A stretch of 35,756 nt of DNA from Thermoplasmatales archaeon (lineage in GTDB: Archaea > Thermoplasmatota > E2 > DHVEG-1), in contig DAOVGR010000059.1 in the NCBI GenBank assembly GCA_030672305.1, positions 1-35,756 of the forward strand. The letters are read 5' to 3'. This document shows, piece after piece, positions 21,611 through 29,452 of this stretch (position 1 is the first letter of the stretch; the number at the start of each line of letters is the position of its first letter). A program made the translations under genes and the position numbers. The notes below the pieces were generated by a model. The model saw only the letters and a program-made list of their open reading frames with translations. It made no database searches and was not told the DNA's origin.

Positions 21611-23564
21611 TATAAGTCCTGGTGTTTATACAAAAATAATCGATCTTTCTTCATTTGTTCAGAATGTCCCGTCAACCATTGGTTTGTTATGTGGATTTTC
21701 AAAGAAAGGAAGAGATAATGAAGTAATCTTTGTTGGTTCAAGATCTGAATATATTTCAGAATGGGGTGAACCAAATATTGTAGATTATGGAAAGAATTTC
21801 GGACAAGGTCCATATATTGGATATAATTTTCTAGGAGAATCTGGTTCTTTATATTGGATGAGACTTATGTCTGATGATGCAGCATATTCAAATTTAAGAA
21901 TTGATGCACAATTAGCAGCTGCAGACACAACTGCTAGTATTAGTATTACATATGTTGAAAGCATTAACACAAAAACAGAGTTAAAAACAAATTTAGCAAC
22001 AGATGGAGATACACAACCATTATGTTTTCTTTATCCAATAGGTAGAGGAGAATATTATAATGGTCTTGGTGCAAGAATAACTGAATATTCAAATCCATTG
22101 TTATATGATACTTATGTGTTAGATATATATGAGAAACAATCAGATGGAGATGATATTATAATTGAATCGTTTAATGTTTCATTTGATCCTAATGCAAAAG
22201 ATAATGCTGGAGATTCGTTATGGATTCAGTCAGTTCTTGAAACTTATTCATCTGTTTTAAGAGCAGATATGGTTTTAAGTGAAGCAAATGATACATATAC
22301 TGATGGTTATAATCTTGTTATTAAAGATTATGATAAAGATATAGGTGTAGTTTCAAGCATTATTACAGGTGGACTTGCTACATTAACAGATAATAAACAA
22401 GATTTTTCTGATTGGCAAACAACTCCAGAAACTGGTAATGCAGCTTATATGGTAGTTGCTAAAGATGGAAAAGGTAATACAATTAATGGTTGGTTAGGAG
22501 CTTCGTCTGGTGTAGATAATGAAACTGTTAAAATATTTGATGGGCGAGATTTAGATACCGCTGCACAATCATGGAATGGAGATATTACTACATTTGATGT
22601 TAATTCAGTAATTTCATATAGAATTAAAAAATCATTAGTGAGTGTTGCTACTGCTTTTGTATCATCAGAACCACAACCGCTTAGAAAAGGAACTGAAGGT
22701 TCTTTAATAGATGCTCAAGGTGACCTTGATACTTCTGAATCTGAAACATTATTAGAACAAGGGTATTCAGGTATTACTGATGATACTATATTAGATCCTG
22801 AATCAATTTACTTTACAATTGTTTATGATGCTGGATACCCAGCAGATGTGAAGACAGCTATAAGTACTTTATGTCAAACAAGACGTGACTGTGTTGGTGT
22901 TTTAGATAATGGTGATAATGCAACAGTAAATGCTGCACTAGCTTCTAGAAATAATATTAATACATTTAATAATTATTTTGTTTCTCTTTATGAATCTTTT
23001 AATAAAGTATCAGATCCATTTACTGGAGCAGATGTGTGGTTTTCTCCAGTATACCATATGGCATATCTATTACCAAGAAATGATAATGTAGCTGAATTAT
23101 GGTTTGCTGCTGCAGGATTCAACAGAGCTGCAATTGATTCAATTAAAGAGTTAAGATATAATCCTAGATTGGGTCAACGAGACCAAATGTACTTAAAACA
23201 ATTAAACCCAATTGTTAAATTTGCTCAGGGATATGTGGTGTGGGGTCAATTAACATCACAAGCGAAAGCAAGTGCATTACAAGATCTAAATATTGTAAGA
23301 CTTGTGTTATATGCTAAGAGAGCTTTACAACAATATTGTAGATTCTTTGTTTATGAGCAAAATGATGAAATTACATGGGGACAAGTTGCTGGAAGTATTG
23401 TTGACTTCTTAGAAGTGATTAAACAAAATAGAGGATTAGATTCATATACAGTAGATGTAGGTGCAACTGATTATGAAAGAAAAACTAAAATATTTCATGT
23501 TGATGTTACTTTACAACCTACCAGGGTAGTGGAAAAGATAGAATTAAACTTTTTCATTGAATAA
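21603..23564 (+). CDS. Contractile tail sheath protein
   Basis: 653 residues. The N-terminus I-S-P-G-V-Y-T-K-I-I-D-L-S is typical of sheath proteins. The C-terminal domain is well conserved: A-A-G-F-N-R-A, then L-N-P-I-V-K-F, and L-N-I-V-R-L-V-L-Y-A-K-R-A-L-Q-Q-Y-C-R-F, ending with D-V-T-L-Q-P-T-R-V-V-E-K-I. A variable insertion domain occupies about residues 120-390. It forms the outer contractile tube around the tail tube encoded at 28697. TTAGGAGG precedes the ATG. Confidence 0.92.
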   Translation: MSNISPGVYTKIIDLSSFVQNVPSTIGLLCGFSKKGRDNEVIFVGSRSEYISEWGEPNIVDYGKNFGQGPYIGYNFLGESGSLYWMRLMSDDAAYSNLRIDAQLAAADTTASISITYVESINTKTELKTNLATDGDTQPLCFLYPIGRGEYYNGLGARITEYSNPLLYDTYVLDIYEKQSDGDDIIIESFNVSFDPNAKDNAGDSLWIQSVLETYSSVLRADMVLSEANDTYTDGYNLVIKDYDKDIGVVSSIITGGLATLTDNKQDFSDWQTTPETGNAAYMVVAKDGKGNTINGWLGASSGVDNETVKIFDGRDLDTAAQSWNGDITTFDVNSVISYRIKKSLVSVATAFVSSEPQPLRKGTEGSLIDAQGDLDTSESETLLEQGYSGITDDTILDPESIYFTIVYDAGYPADVKTAISTLCQTRRDCVGVLDNGDNATVNAALASRNNINTFNNYFVSLYESFNKVSDPFTGADVWFSPVYHMAYLLPRNDNVAELWFAAAGFNRAAIDSIKELRYNPRLGQRDQMYLKQLNPIVKFAQGYVVWGQLTSQAKASALQDLNIVRLVLYAKRALQQYCRFFVYEQNDEITWGQVAGSIVDFLEVIKQNRGLDSYTVDVGATDYERKTKIFHVDVTLQPTRVVEKIELNFFIE

Positions 23565-23566
23565 AG

Positions 23567-23612
23567 TAAAAAAATAACGGGGAAATAAACTAAATTTTCC
23601 CCGTTATTTTTC
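23567..23612. terminator. Bidirectional hairpin terminator
   Basis: AAAATAACGGGGAAA pairs with TTTCCCCGTTATTTT, a 15-bp stem with a short loop and a T-tract. It separates the sheath gene from the convergent minus-strand cluster. Confidence 0.88.
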
Positions 23613-23614
23613 CG

Positions 23615-24046
23615 TCATTTTACTAAACGTATTAATTCTTCTTTTGACATTCCATATTCATCTAACTCAACCATTCTCTTTAATGCCTTTCCATAATTTT
23701 TCAATTGGTTCACTAGATATAAATTAAAACATATGAACGTGGTCATATATACATCTTTATCATTGTACCTAAATACGTTTCTGTTAAAGTTATGATCAAT
23801 ACGGGTTTCGATACATAACCCCAGATCAGTTATTACCTGATTAATTTTGTCAAATGTATGATGATGAATTAGAGCATCTGGGAGAACAGTTAACGGAGTA
23901 GTTTTGATTGATTCCATAACCATTCTAAGGTATTCAATATTACAATGTTCAAATTCATTATCAAAAATCCCACCTGCTTCTCTTAATGAAAGAACGTTAT
24001 CCAGTTCAAAAGTTGATGGTAATGCAACAAACATTAAAGTTAACAT
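23615..24046 (-). CDS. Hypothetical protein at the end of the radical SAM operon
   Basis: 143 residues. TGAGGAG precedes the ATG. Contains L-I-H-H-H-T-F-D-K, then R-I-D-H-N-F-N-R-N, and a Tyr/Phe-rich helix (F-I-C-F-N-L-Y-L-V-N). No known motif. It is the last gene of the cluster starting at 27968, 24 nt after the radical SAM gene, and could be its substrate or partner. Function unknown. Confidence 0.65.
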   Translation of the reverse strand: MLTLMFVALPSTFELDNVLSLREAGGIFDNEFEHCNIEYLRMVMESIKTTPLTVLPDALIHHHTFDKINQVITDLGLCIETRIDHNFNRNVFRYNDKDVYMTTFICFNLYLVNQLKNYGKALKRMVELDEYGMSKEELIRLVK

Positions 24047-24070
24047 AGGTTTCTCCTCAATGGTAACTGA

Positions 24071-25141
24071 TTAAAATCCAGCTGGACATGTGTATGGATT
24101 TTTTTTTAAGATTTTCCTAAATCTTTTAAATTCAGATGCAGTATTCCAAACTTTAAAAATAGATTTGTCCTTTAAAGAAACACCACATTTTTTATGATCT
24201 GCAAAACTACAAGGAATGAGCTCCATACCTGGAGAGATATATACAGACATCCTGGAACTTTCACATGAGTCAACAGACATTTTTTGTATATCGCTCATTT
24301 CCACATATTGTAGAACATGATTTACAAGACAAGAATCCATACCTACTTTTATTTTACAAGAGGATTTTATAACTAACTCTGAAAAAGTTTTTAATTGATT
24401 AGGTGTTGGAGTAAAATCAATAAGATCTAATGCCTGACCTTGAGGTTTAAATAATAGAAATATCACTGCATTTAATTTATTTATATCAAATATTAAATCT
24501 TTGTTAGTGTTAGTCATCCATGGATTATGACCGTATATAATTTTTAAAGCATCTTCATATGTATGTTTGGTTAATACAAAATGAAGATTGGTTTTAATTT
24601 TAGCATTAGTTAATCTTTGCAGTGCTGAATATGAATAATCTTTTCTATAATCTGAAACAGCAACAGCTCCACATATTTTGGATATTTCTATTTGTTCATC
24701 TGTTAAACTATTACCACTTGTAGTATAATTAGGAACAACATTATTTTCCCTACAATATTCGAGTATTTCTTTGAAATTTTCATGAAGATTTGGATCTCCC
24801 CTTCCACCAAGAGCTACTTGATTTGTATGGTATTTTGCTTCGTCTATTATTTTTTTGAAATTGTCAAGGGTCATGTTATCTTCATAAGCACGACCCTGAT
24901 AACAAATTTCACAATTATTTTTACAATGTCCCATAATTCCCACATCTAACATAGATGGAAACTCTAACTGAAATGGATCGGGGTGGCCATTTATACCTCT
25001 TAATGCTTCAAAACCGGTTTGAGTGTTAAACAAAAGTTCATATTTATCATTGGCAAATCGTTTATCAAATTGTCCAATGATAAAATCTTTAGCTGATGTT
25101 TTCAAAACTTTAGTCATCATCTTTTTTGTTTTCTTTTTCAT
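24071..25141 (-). CDS. Radical SAM enzyme with SPASM-like C-terminus
   Basis: 356 residues. The radical SAM motif C73-x3-C77-x2-C80 is in G-H-C-K-N-N-C-E-I-C-Y-Q-G. A Gly-rich SAM-binding element follows (V-A-L-G-G-R-G-D-P), and the TIM-barrel pattern continues. The C-terminal part has C-E-S-S-R-M-S-V-Y-I-S-P-G-M-E-L-I-P-C and later Cys residues, as in SPASM/twitch domains that hold an extra Fe-S cluster and often modify peptides. It ends early, at T-C-P-A-G-F. Substrate unknown; RNA or peptide modification are both possible. GGAG lies upstream of the ATG. Confidence 0.8.
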   Translation of the reverse strand: MKKKTKKMMTKVLKTSAKDFIIGQFDKRFANDKYELLFNTQTGFEALRGINGHPDPFQLEFPSMLDVGIMGHCKNNCEICYQGRAYEDNMTLDNFKKIIDEAKYHTNQVALGGRGDPNLHENFKEILEYCRENNVVPNYTTSGNSLTDEQIEISKICGAVAVSDYRKDYSYSALQRLTNAKIKTNLHFVLTKHTYEDALKIIYGHNPWMTNTNKDLIFDINKLNAVIFLLFKPQGQALDLIDFTPTPNQLKTFSELVIKSSCKIKVGMDSCLVNHVLQYVEMSDIQKMSVDSCESSRMSVYISPGMELIPCSFADHKKCGVSLKDKSIFKVWNTASEFKRFRKILKKNPYTCPAGF

Positions 25142-25355
25142 AAATAACTCCTAACCTTTTAAGAATGTCAAATATATATATGGATCTTAAACCCAGAATT
25201 ATAAATATAGTTATTATAGTTGTTACCATACCAAACATAGACATAAAAGTAATTAGAACTAATAACCATATATCACTATTGTTTAATTTCTTATATACGA
25301 TATTTGCCTTGTGAATAAATTCTATAATTTTTATTAATAAAGGTTTTTTGTTCAT
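25110..25355 (-). CDS. Small membrane protein
   Basis: 81 residues from the ATG at 25355 (AAAGGAG upstream); an in-frame ATG at 25394 would add 13 residues. Two adjacent membrane helices are evident (D-I-W-L-L-V-L-I-T-F-M-S-M-F-G-M and I-T-I-F-I-I-L-G-L-R), followed by a charged tail ending D-D-D. It overlaps the radical SAM gene by 32 nt. It could anchor an operon partner to the membrane. Function unknown. Confidence 0.6.
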   Translation of the reverse strand: MNKKPLLIKIIEFIHKANIVYKKLNNSDIWLLVLITFMSMFGMVTTIITIFIILGLRSIYIFDILKRLGVIYEKENKKDDD

Positions 25356-25381
25356 GTTGTTTGTTTTCTCCTTTTTTGTTT

Positions 25382-25543
25382 TTATGGGCAGCATAAGATA
25401 GTAACTCCATCTGATATAAATAAAGTGCCACCAGAGTACGTTGTTGTTATTGAATCTGTTTTAAAATAAAGTGGAGCAAGTGATGGTATATGGATAACAA
25501 AATCCATTAATAGTAGTAATATAATAAAGTATTTAATTATCAT
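25382..25543 (-). CDS. 53-residue protein with hydrophobic N-terminus
   Basis: The ATG overlaps the stop of the nucleotidyltransferase gene (ATGA), with AGGAG upstream inside that gene. Residues 1-26 are hydrophobic (Y-F-I-I-L-L-L-L-M-D-F-V-I), like a signal peptide or membrane anchor. The remainder is short and polar, ending L-C-C-P. The tight overlap on the 5' side argues that it is real. Function unknown. Confidence 0.55.
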   Translation of the reverse strand: MIIKYFIILLLLMDFVIHIPSLAPLYFKTDSITTTYSGGTLFISDGVTILCCP

Positions 25544-26604
25544 AATACCTTAACTCCTAAATATTTTTCATTAATTTTAATACACATTTCATCAATTTTC
25601 ATTGTTTGTGGATTATCTAGAAGGATACTTTGTTTCTGTATTTCTTCTAATTCATCATTCACTTTCTCGAATTTTTCCAGTAACTGTTCAAATGTATATA
25701 TTCCATTTTTGATTGCTAATAAATGTTCCCTATCTGGTCTTGGAAAAGTAATTTTTCCTGTCGTCATCAATTCTTGACATTCATCAACCAAACGATATAA
25801 ATGTAGCCCATGTTTTGTATCATAACCAAACTTAGCTTCTAGTTTAGCTCTATATGGATTTCTATTCTTCAACCAGTTTTGATAGTTTTGCCATTGTACT
25901 AAAGCTGAACCATACGCTTTTTCTTTTTCAAGTGCCTGCATTATATTATCATTAAATGGAGCAATCTCTTTTACAGCATCAAAATTTAAATTGGTTATAT
26001 TTTTAATGATAGCTTTATAATTATGAGTTTTATTCAGTTCAAAAAGCTCATCTTTTAAAATATGATAACTTCCTATTTGTTGTAAATATGTTGCTATGAT
26101 TTCATTAAATGCGCCAATCTTTGATTTGGATAAAAGAGATCTATCATTGCTGGGTAATCCAAAATCTTCCCTTACAGGTTTTTTCTTTGGTGGATTTAAT
26201 AACCATGCTCTATGATGTTTAATCCTTTTCATTTGCGCAAATGCATAACCTGAGAAAGTATTCTTTACTTTATTTGATAAAAACAAATCTCTATTCTCAA
26301 CGATCATTTCCCACTCGGGTGATGAATTTATCATCTGTTCAGAAGGGATAAATAAAAATTCGATAATATTTGGATTACACTTTAATGCAAATTTAAAAAA
26401 AGATTTCATTTCGTGATACACTGTATCAGTTACTTTATCTTCTACTTTAAAACAATACTTAAAAAAACCAAGCATGTAATCTTTAGGTAAAACGAATACC
26501 CCTCTTGTATCTACATCTGAATCAGGGGTATTCGTTCCGTAAAGATGACTGCCAGTTAAAAATGCTGATATTAATTTACTACCTTTTGGCAGTTGTATTG
26601 ACAT
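25540..26604 (-). CDS. RlaP/YcgL-like nucleotidyltransferase
   Basis: 354 residues. The polymerase-beta-type nucleotidyltransferase motif is G-S-H-L-Y-G-T-N-T-P-D-S-D-V-D with catalytic acidic residues D30 and D32. It is followed by a helical C-terminal part with H-H-R-A-W-L and R-L-V-D-E-C-Q-E-L. This pattern fits the RlaP family, which is linked to RNA repair in bacteria and is frequent in phages. The ATG overlaps the stop of the CCA-adding enzyme (TAATG), so the two are co-translated. It may add nucleotides to RNA ends; the substrate is inferred. Confidence 0.75.
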   Translation of the reverse strand: MSIQLPKGSKLISAFLTGSHLYGTNTPDSDVDTRGVFVLPKDYMLGFFKYCFKVEDKVTDTVYHEMKSFFKFALKCNPNIIEFLFIPSEQMINSSPEWEMIVENRDLFLSNKVKNTFSGYAFAQMKRIKHHRAWLLNPPKKKPVREDFGLPSNDRSLLSKSKIGAFNEIIATYLQQIGSYHILKDELFELNKTHNYKAIIKNITNLNFDAVKEIAPFNDNIMQALEKEKAYGSALVQWQNYQNWLKNRNPYRAKLEAKFGYDTKHGLHLYRLVDECQELMTTGKITFPRPDREHLLAIKNGIYTFEQLLEKFEKVNDELEEIQKQSILLDNPQTMKIDEMCIKINEKYLGVKVL

Positions 26605-27968
26605 TAATTTTCTCCTTTCAATATGATTATTTCATGTATTTTAATATTTTCCCATAGAGTTAATTTCAAATGATATTCACTATTTAATTCTGGATTATCC
26701 AATATCATTTCTAATAGAAGATCTTTAATTTTACCAATTTTAGGACCAGGCTCCAAACCAGTTATCTCCATAATATCTTTTCCATCAATAGCTAATTCAT
26801 CAAATTTATTTTCACTTCTAGGTTCTAAAGCTTTCTTGATTCTCTCAAAATCTGCTCTAATAGTTTGATATGGATATGGCCCTTTAATAATATTAGCTTT
26901 GGTATCTGCAAGTTTTAATCTATACAGATCCATTAAATCAATATCATGCTCATTCAATTTATGGGCAAGTTTTCTTATTGATTTCTCAGATGAAAAAGTG
27001 TTCATATGAAGTCTGACAAGAGTTGTAATATATTCAATCTCTTTGCTTGAAAAAGTTAGATTCTTTAATTCATCTAAGAGTAAATACTTACCCTCAACAT
27101 CGTGAGCAGTAAATTTTACATTTTTAGTCTTTGGATTAAATCTGCATGCTGGCGGTTTACCAACATCATGTAAATAGGTTGCTAATTTTATTAATGGATA
27201 TCTTGTTGAAATACTATCACCGGATAACAGAGAATGTGTAATAATTGATTCTCTGTGATGTAACCCATGAATATCAAAATAATAACAACAATCTAATGAT
27301 GGAAAGATATACTGCAAAACATCAATCTCATGAAGAGCATTAAAAAATACACTTGCATAATGAGCTTTCATTGCTTTTAAAATTTCAACTCGAATCCTCT
27401 CCGGAGCAACATGATCTCTAACAAAATGCCCCATTTTTTTTAATGCCTTTTTTGTTTCTGGATCAAATATTCCGTCAATAACTGCTAAGAACCTACATGC
27501 TCTTACGATTCTATTTGGATCTTCGTATATTCGAAGTGCTGCATCTCCAACGAATTTGATTTTTCTTTTCTTAAGATCATCTCGTCCTTTATATGGATCA
27601 ATAATGTCTCCAGTAAATTGACAAAATGCCATTGAGTTAATGGTCAAATCCCGTCTTGCAAGATCTTCGAGTATTGTTTTGGCTTCTATAACTTTAACAT
27701 CTTTATCACTAAGACCGTTATAGACATCTTTTCTAAATGTTCCTACTTCAATACCATCAACGAAAGCGACTTTAAAATAGGTTCCTCCTGTTGCTATTTT
27801 ATGTCCTTTAAATAATTGTTCAATTTGTCTGAAGTTTGCTGAAGTTGCGATATCTATATCAGCTGGATTTTTACCAACTAATAAATCTCTTACAGCACCA
27901 CCTACTACGTAAGTATCATAACCAAAATCACATAACCTCTGTATAATATAAGACGGTGTAGCTTTCAT
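26604..27968 (-). CDS. cca: CCA-adding tRNA nucleotidyltransferase with HD domain
   Basis: 454 residues. Class II tRNA nucleotidyltransferase motifs are complete: G-G-A-V-R-D at 23-28, catalytic D37-I-D39, R105-R-D-L-T-I-N111 and E-D-P-N-R-I-V-R-A-C-R-F. A C-terminal HD domain follows (I-T-H-S-L-L, Y-L-H-D-V-G-K-P, L-V-R-L-H-M). It adds or restores the 3' CCA of tRNAs; HD-bearing forms can also remove 2',3'-cyclic phosphates. The phage tRNA at 5774-5856 lacks CCA and would need it. AAAGGAGGG precedes the ATG and a recurrent TA-rich element lies upstream. Confidence 0.92.
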   Translation of the reverse strand: MKATPSYIIQRLCDFGYDTYVVGGAVRDLLVGKNPADIDIATSANFRQIEQLFKGHKIATGGTYFKVAFVDGIEVGTFRKDVYNGLSDKDVKVIEAKTILEDLARRDLTINSMAFCQFTGDIIDPYKGRDDLKKRKIKFVGDAALRIYEDPNRIVRACRFLAVIDGIFDPETKKALKKMGHFVRDHVAPERIRVEILKAMKAHYASVFFNALHEIDVLQYIFPSLDCCYYFDIHGLHHRESIITHSLLSGDSISTRYPLIKLATYLHDVGKPPACRFNPKTKNVKFTAHDVEGKYLLLDELKNLTFSSKEIEYITTLVRLHMNTFSSEKSIRKLAHKLNEHDIDLMDLYRLKLADTKANIIKGPYPYQTIRADFERIKKALEPRSENKFDELAIDGKDIMEITGLEPGPKIGKIKDLLLEMILDNPELNSEYHLKLTLWENIKIHEIIILKGEN

Positions 27969-28005
27969 CTTCCCTCCTTTAAATAATAGTTTAAAAATTC
28001 CTTTT

Positions 28006-28024
28006 CATTTATTAATATATATAG
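28006..28024 (-). promoter_or_regulatory. Recurrent TA-rich element, copy 4
   Basis: Exact copy, minus-strand reading CTATATATATTAATAAATG, 37 nt upstream of the start codon of the CCA-adding enzyme. Confidence 0.6.
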
Positions 28025-28062
28025 AAATAACTTTTTTAATGAAACCAACCTTCTTAAAAATA

Positions 28063-28074
28063 TAGAACAAAATA
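28063..28074 (+). promoter_or_regulatory. TAGAACAAAATA motif
   Basis: Copy of the recurrent plus-strand motif 32 nt upstream of the ATG at 28095, preceded by C-C-A-A-C-C-T-T as at 17201. Confidence 0.5.
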
Positions 28075-28094
28075 TAAATTGGAGAACAAATTAA

Positions 28095-28604
28095 ATGAAT
28101 ATAATTAACTCTTTTTTAGAAAAATTACACACTGATGAATCAATATTTCCAATGGATAATTATGCAACTGACGAATCTGAAGATGACGAAAAGAAAACTC
28201 TTATTCCAGAACAAAAAAAGGTTTCTATTAAAAAAAGAATAATGATAGATTTAGATAGAACTATTCATAAATATTCTAAAGGATGGAATGGTGGAGATAT
28301 ATACGATCCTCCTTTTGAAGGTTCTGTAGATGCTATTAAATGGTTGAAGAAACAAGGTTTTGAAATTATGATATTTACAACTCGAGCATCTAAAGCTAAT
28401 AGTGAAGAATTTGGTGGAAATCATTTAGATCAAATAAAGAAAATCAAAGAATGGTTAGATGAATATAATGTTCCATATGATGGAATTACAGCTGAAAAGT
28501 TAGCAGCTGAATTTTATATTGATGATAAAACAATTCATATCCCAAACGGAAACTGGGATCTTGTAGTTCAGACTATTCAAAAAAGGATGGTTGTATATGA
28601 ATAG
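28095..28604 (+). CDS. HAD-superfamily phosphatase
   Basis: 169 residues. A disordered acidic N-terminus (T-D-E-S-E-D-D-E-K-K) precedes the HAD core: D52-L-D54-R-T, F-T-T-R-A at about 95-99 and Y-I-D-D-K near the end. These fit the nucleophile, threonine and acidic motifs of HAD hydrolases. Candidate substrates are nucleotides or RNA/DNA 3' or 5' phosphates, as in kinase-phosphatase repair enzymes, but no kinase domain is present. It is divergent from the CCA-adding enzyme operon. The TAG stop overlaps a 16-codon remnant. Confidence 0.75.
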   Translation: MNIINSFLEKLHTDESIFPMDNYATDESEDDEKKTLIPEQKKVSIKKRIMIDLDRTIHKYSKGWNGGDIYDPPFEGSVDAIKWLKKQGFEIMIFTTRASKANSEEFGGNHLDQIKKIKEWLDEYNVPYDGITAEKLAAEFYIDDKTIHIPNGNWDLVVQTIQKRMVVYE

Positions 28605-28644
28605 TGTAGAATCACAAAAATTTTTAGAACAAAAAATAAATTAA
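28597..28644 (+). pseudogene. 15-residue remnant matching the HNH C-terminus
   Basis: ATG at 28597 encodes M-N-S-V-E-S-Q-K-F-L-E-Q-K-I-N then TAA. S-V-E-S-Q-K-F-L is identical to the end region of the HNH protein at 6089-6928, also at the DNA level (25-bp repeat). It could be the leftover 3' end of a lost homing endonuclease gene. Confidence 0.45.
28602..28626 (+). repeat. 25-bp direct repeat, copy B
   Basis: Exact match to 6880-6904 inside the HNH gene. It includes the last bases of the HAD phosphatase stop codon region. Confidence 0.85.
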
Positions 28645-28696
28645 ATATATAGTTATTTTTATATATCAGTAAGTTATTTTCAGGAGGAAAATAAAA

Positions 28697-29425
28697 ATGG
28701 CAATCAAGAATTCTTTTGTTAATGTAACAACTAATCGGTTGAGTCGTAATTTTGGGGGAACTGTGGCTGGAGTTGCCGACCCATATTTAACTGGTTATCA
28801 CTTTATATATTTTGCAAAACTTCCAGCATCATTACCTACTTATTCTGGTGGACTTGAGGATGGAGAAATTAAAAATCTTTTAGCTGGTGCATGTTTATCA
28901 GTAACGCCGCCCGGTGGAACTCTAAATAAGGTCGAATATACTGGTTTGGGTGGAGTAAAGTTTTCTGTCCCTGGAAACATAGATTATGGCAATAGTGTTT
29001 CAGTTAAATTTTTAGAGTTTAACAAATTACCGGTTTTTAATGTTATGCATGGATGGGTTAAAATGATTAGAGATTATAGAACAGGTACCTCTAATTTAGA
29101 AGAAACAGCTGATGGAATGGGTTATTCAAAATCAACTTATGCAGGGTTGATGTATTATTGGACAACAGCTCCAGACGCAAAAACTGTTGAATATTTTGCA
29201 TGTTATGATGGTCTATTTCCAACTAAAGACCCTCAGGATTTATTTACAAGTGATGTTGAAACTGTTGGAAGGTTAGATATTGAGATTGAATTCAATGTTG
29301 ATTATATATGGCACGAAGATTGGGTCAAAGAAAAATGTCAAGGTTATGCAGATAATATTTTTAATATTAAAGCTAATGTTATAGAACAATATGGTAATAC
29401 TATTTCATCAGCATCAGGATCATAA
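28697..29425 (+). CDS. Tail tube protein
   Basis: 242 residues. The N-terminus is A-I-K-N-S-F-V-N-V-T-T-N-R-L-S-R-N-F and the body includes V-T-P-P-G-G-T-L-N-K-V-E-Y-T-G-L-G-G and I-D-Y-G-N-S-V-S-V-K-F-L-E-F. These, plus the gp19-like size class and position between sheath and baseplate genes, support a T4-type tail tube. CAGGAGG lies before the ATG. It would polymerise inside the sheath encoded at 21603. Confidence 0.75.
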   Translation: MAIKNSFVNVTTNRLSRNFGGTVAGVADPYLTGYHFIYFAKLPASLPTYSGGLEDGEIKNLLAGACLSVTPPGGTLNKVEYTGLGGVKFSVPGNIDYGNSVSVKFLEFNKLPVFNVMHGWVKMIRDYRTGTSNLEETADGMGYSKSTYAGLMYYWTTAPDAKTVEYFACYDGLFPTKDPQDLFTSDVETVGRLDIEIEFNVDYIWHEDWVKEKCQGYADNIFNIKANVIEQYGNTISSASGS

Positions 29426-29452
29426 AATAATTATTTAGGAGGATGAGTTACT

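Noticed and set aside
21436-21813. Minus-strand frame opposite the sheath start
   Set aside because: It is antisense to the sheath gene and the HNH remnant, without initiation signals.
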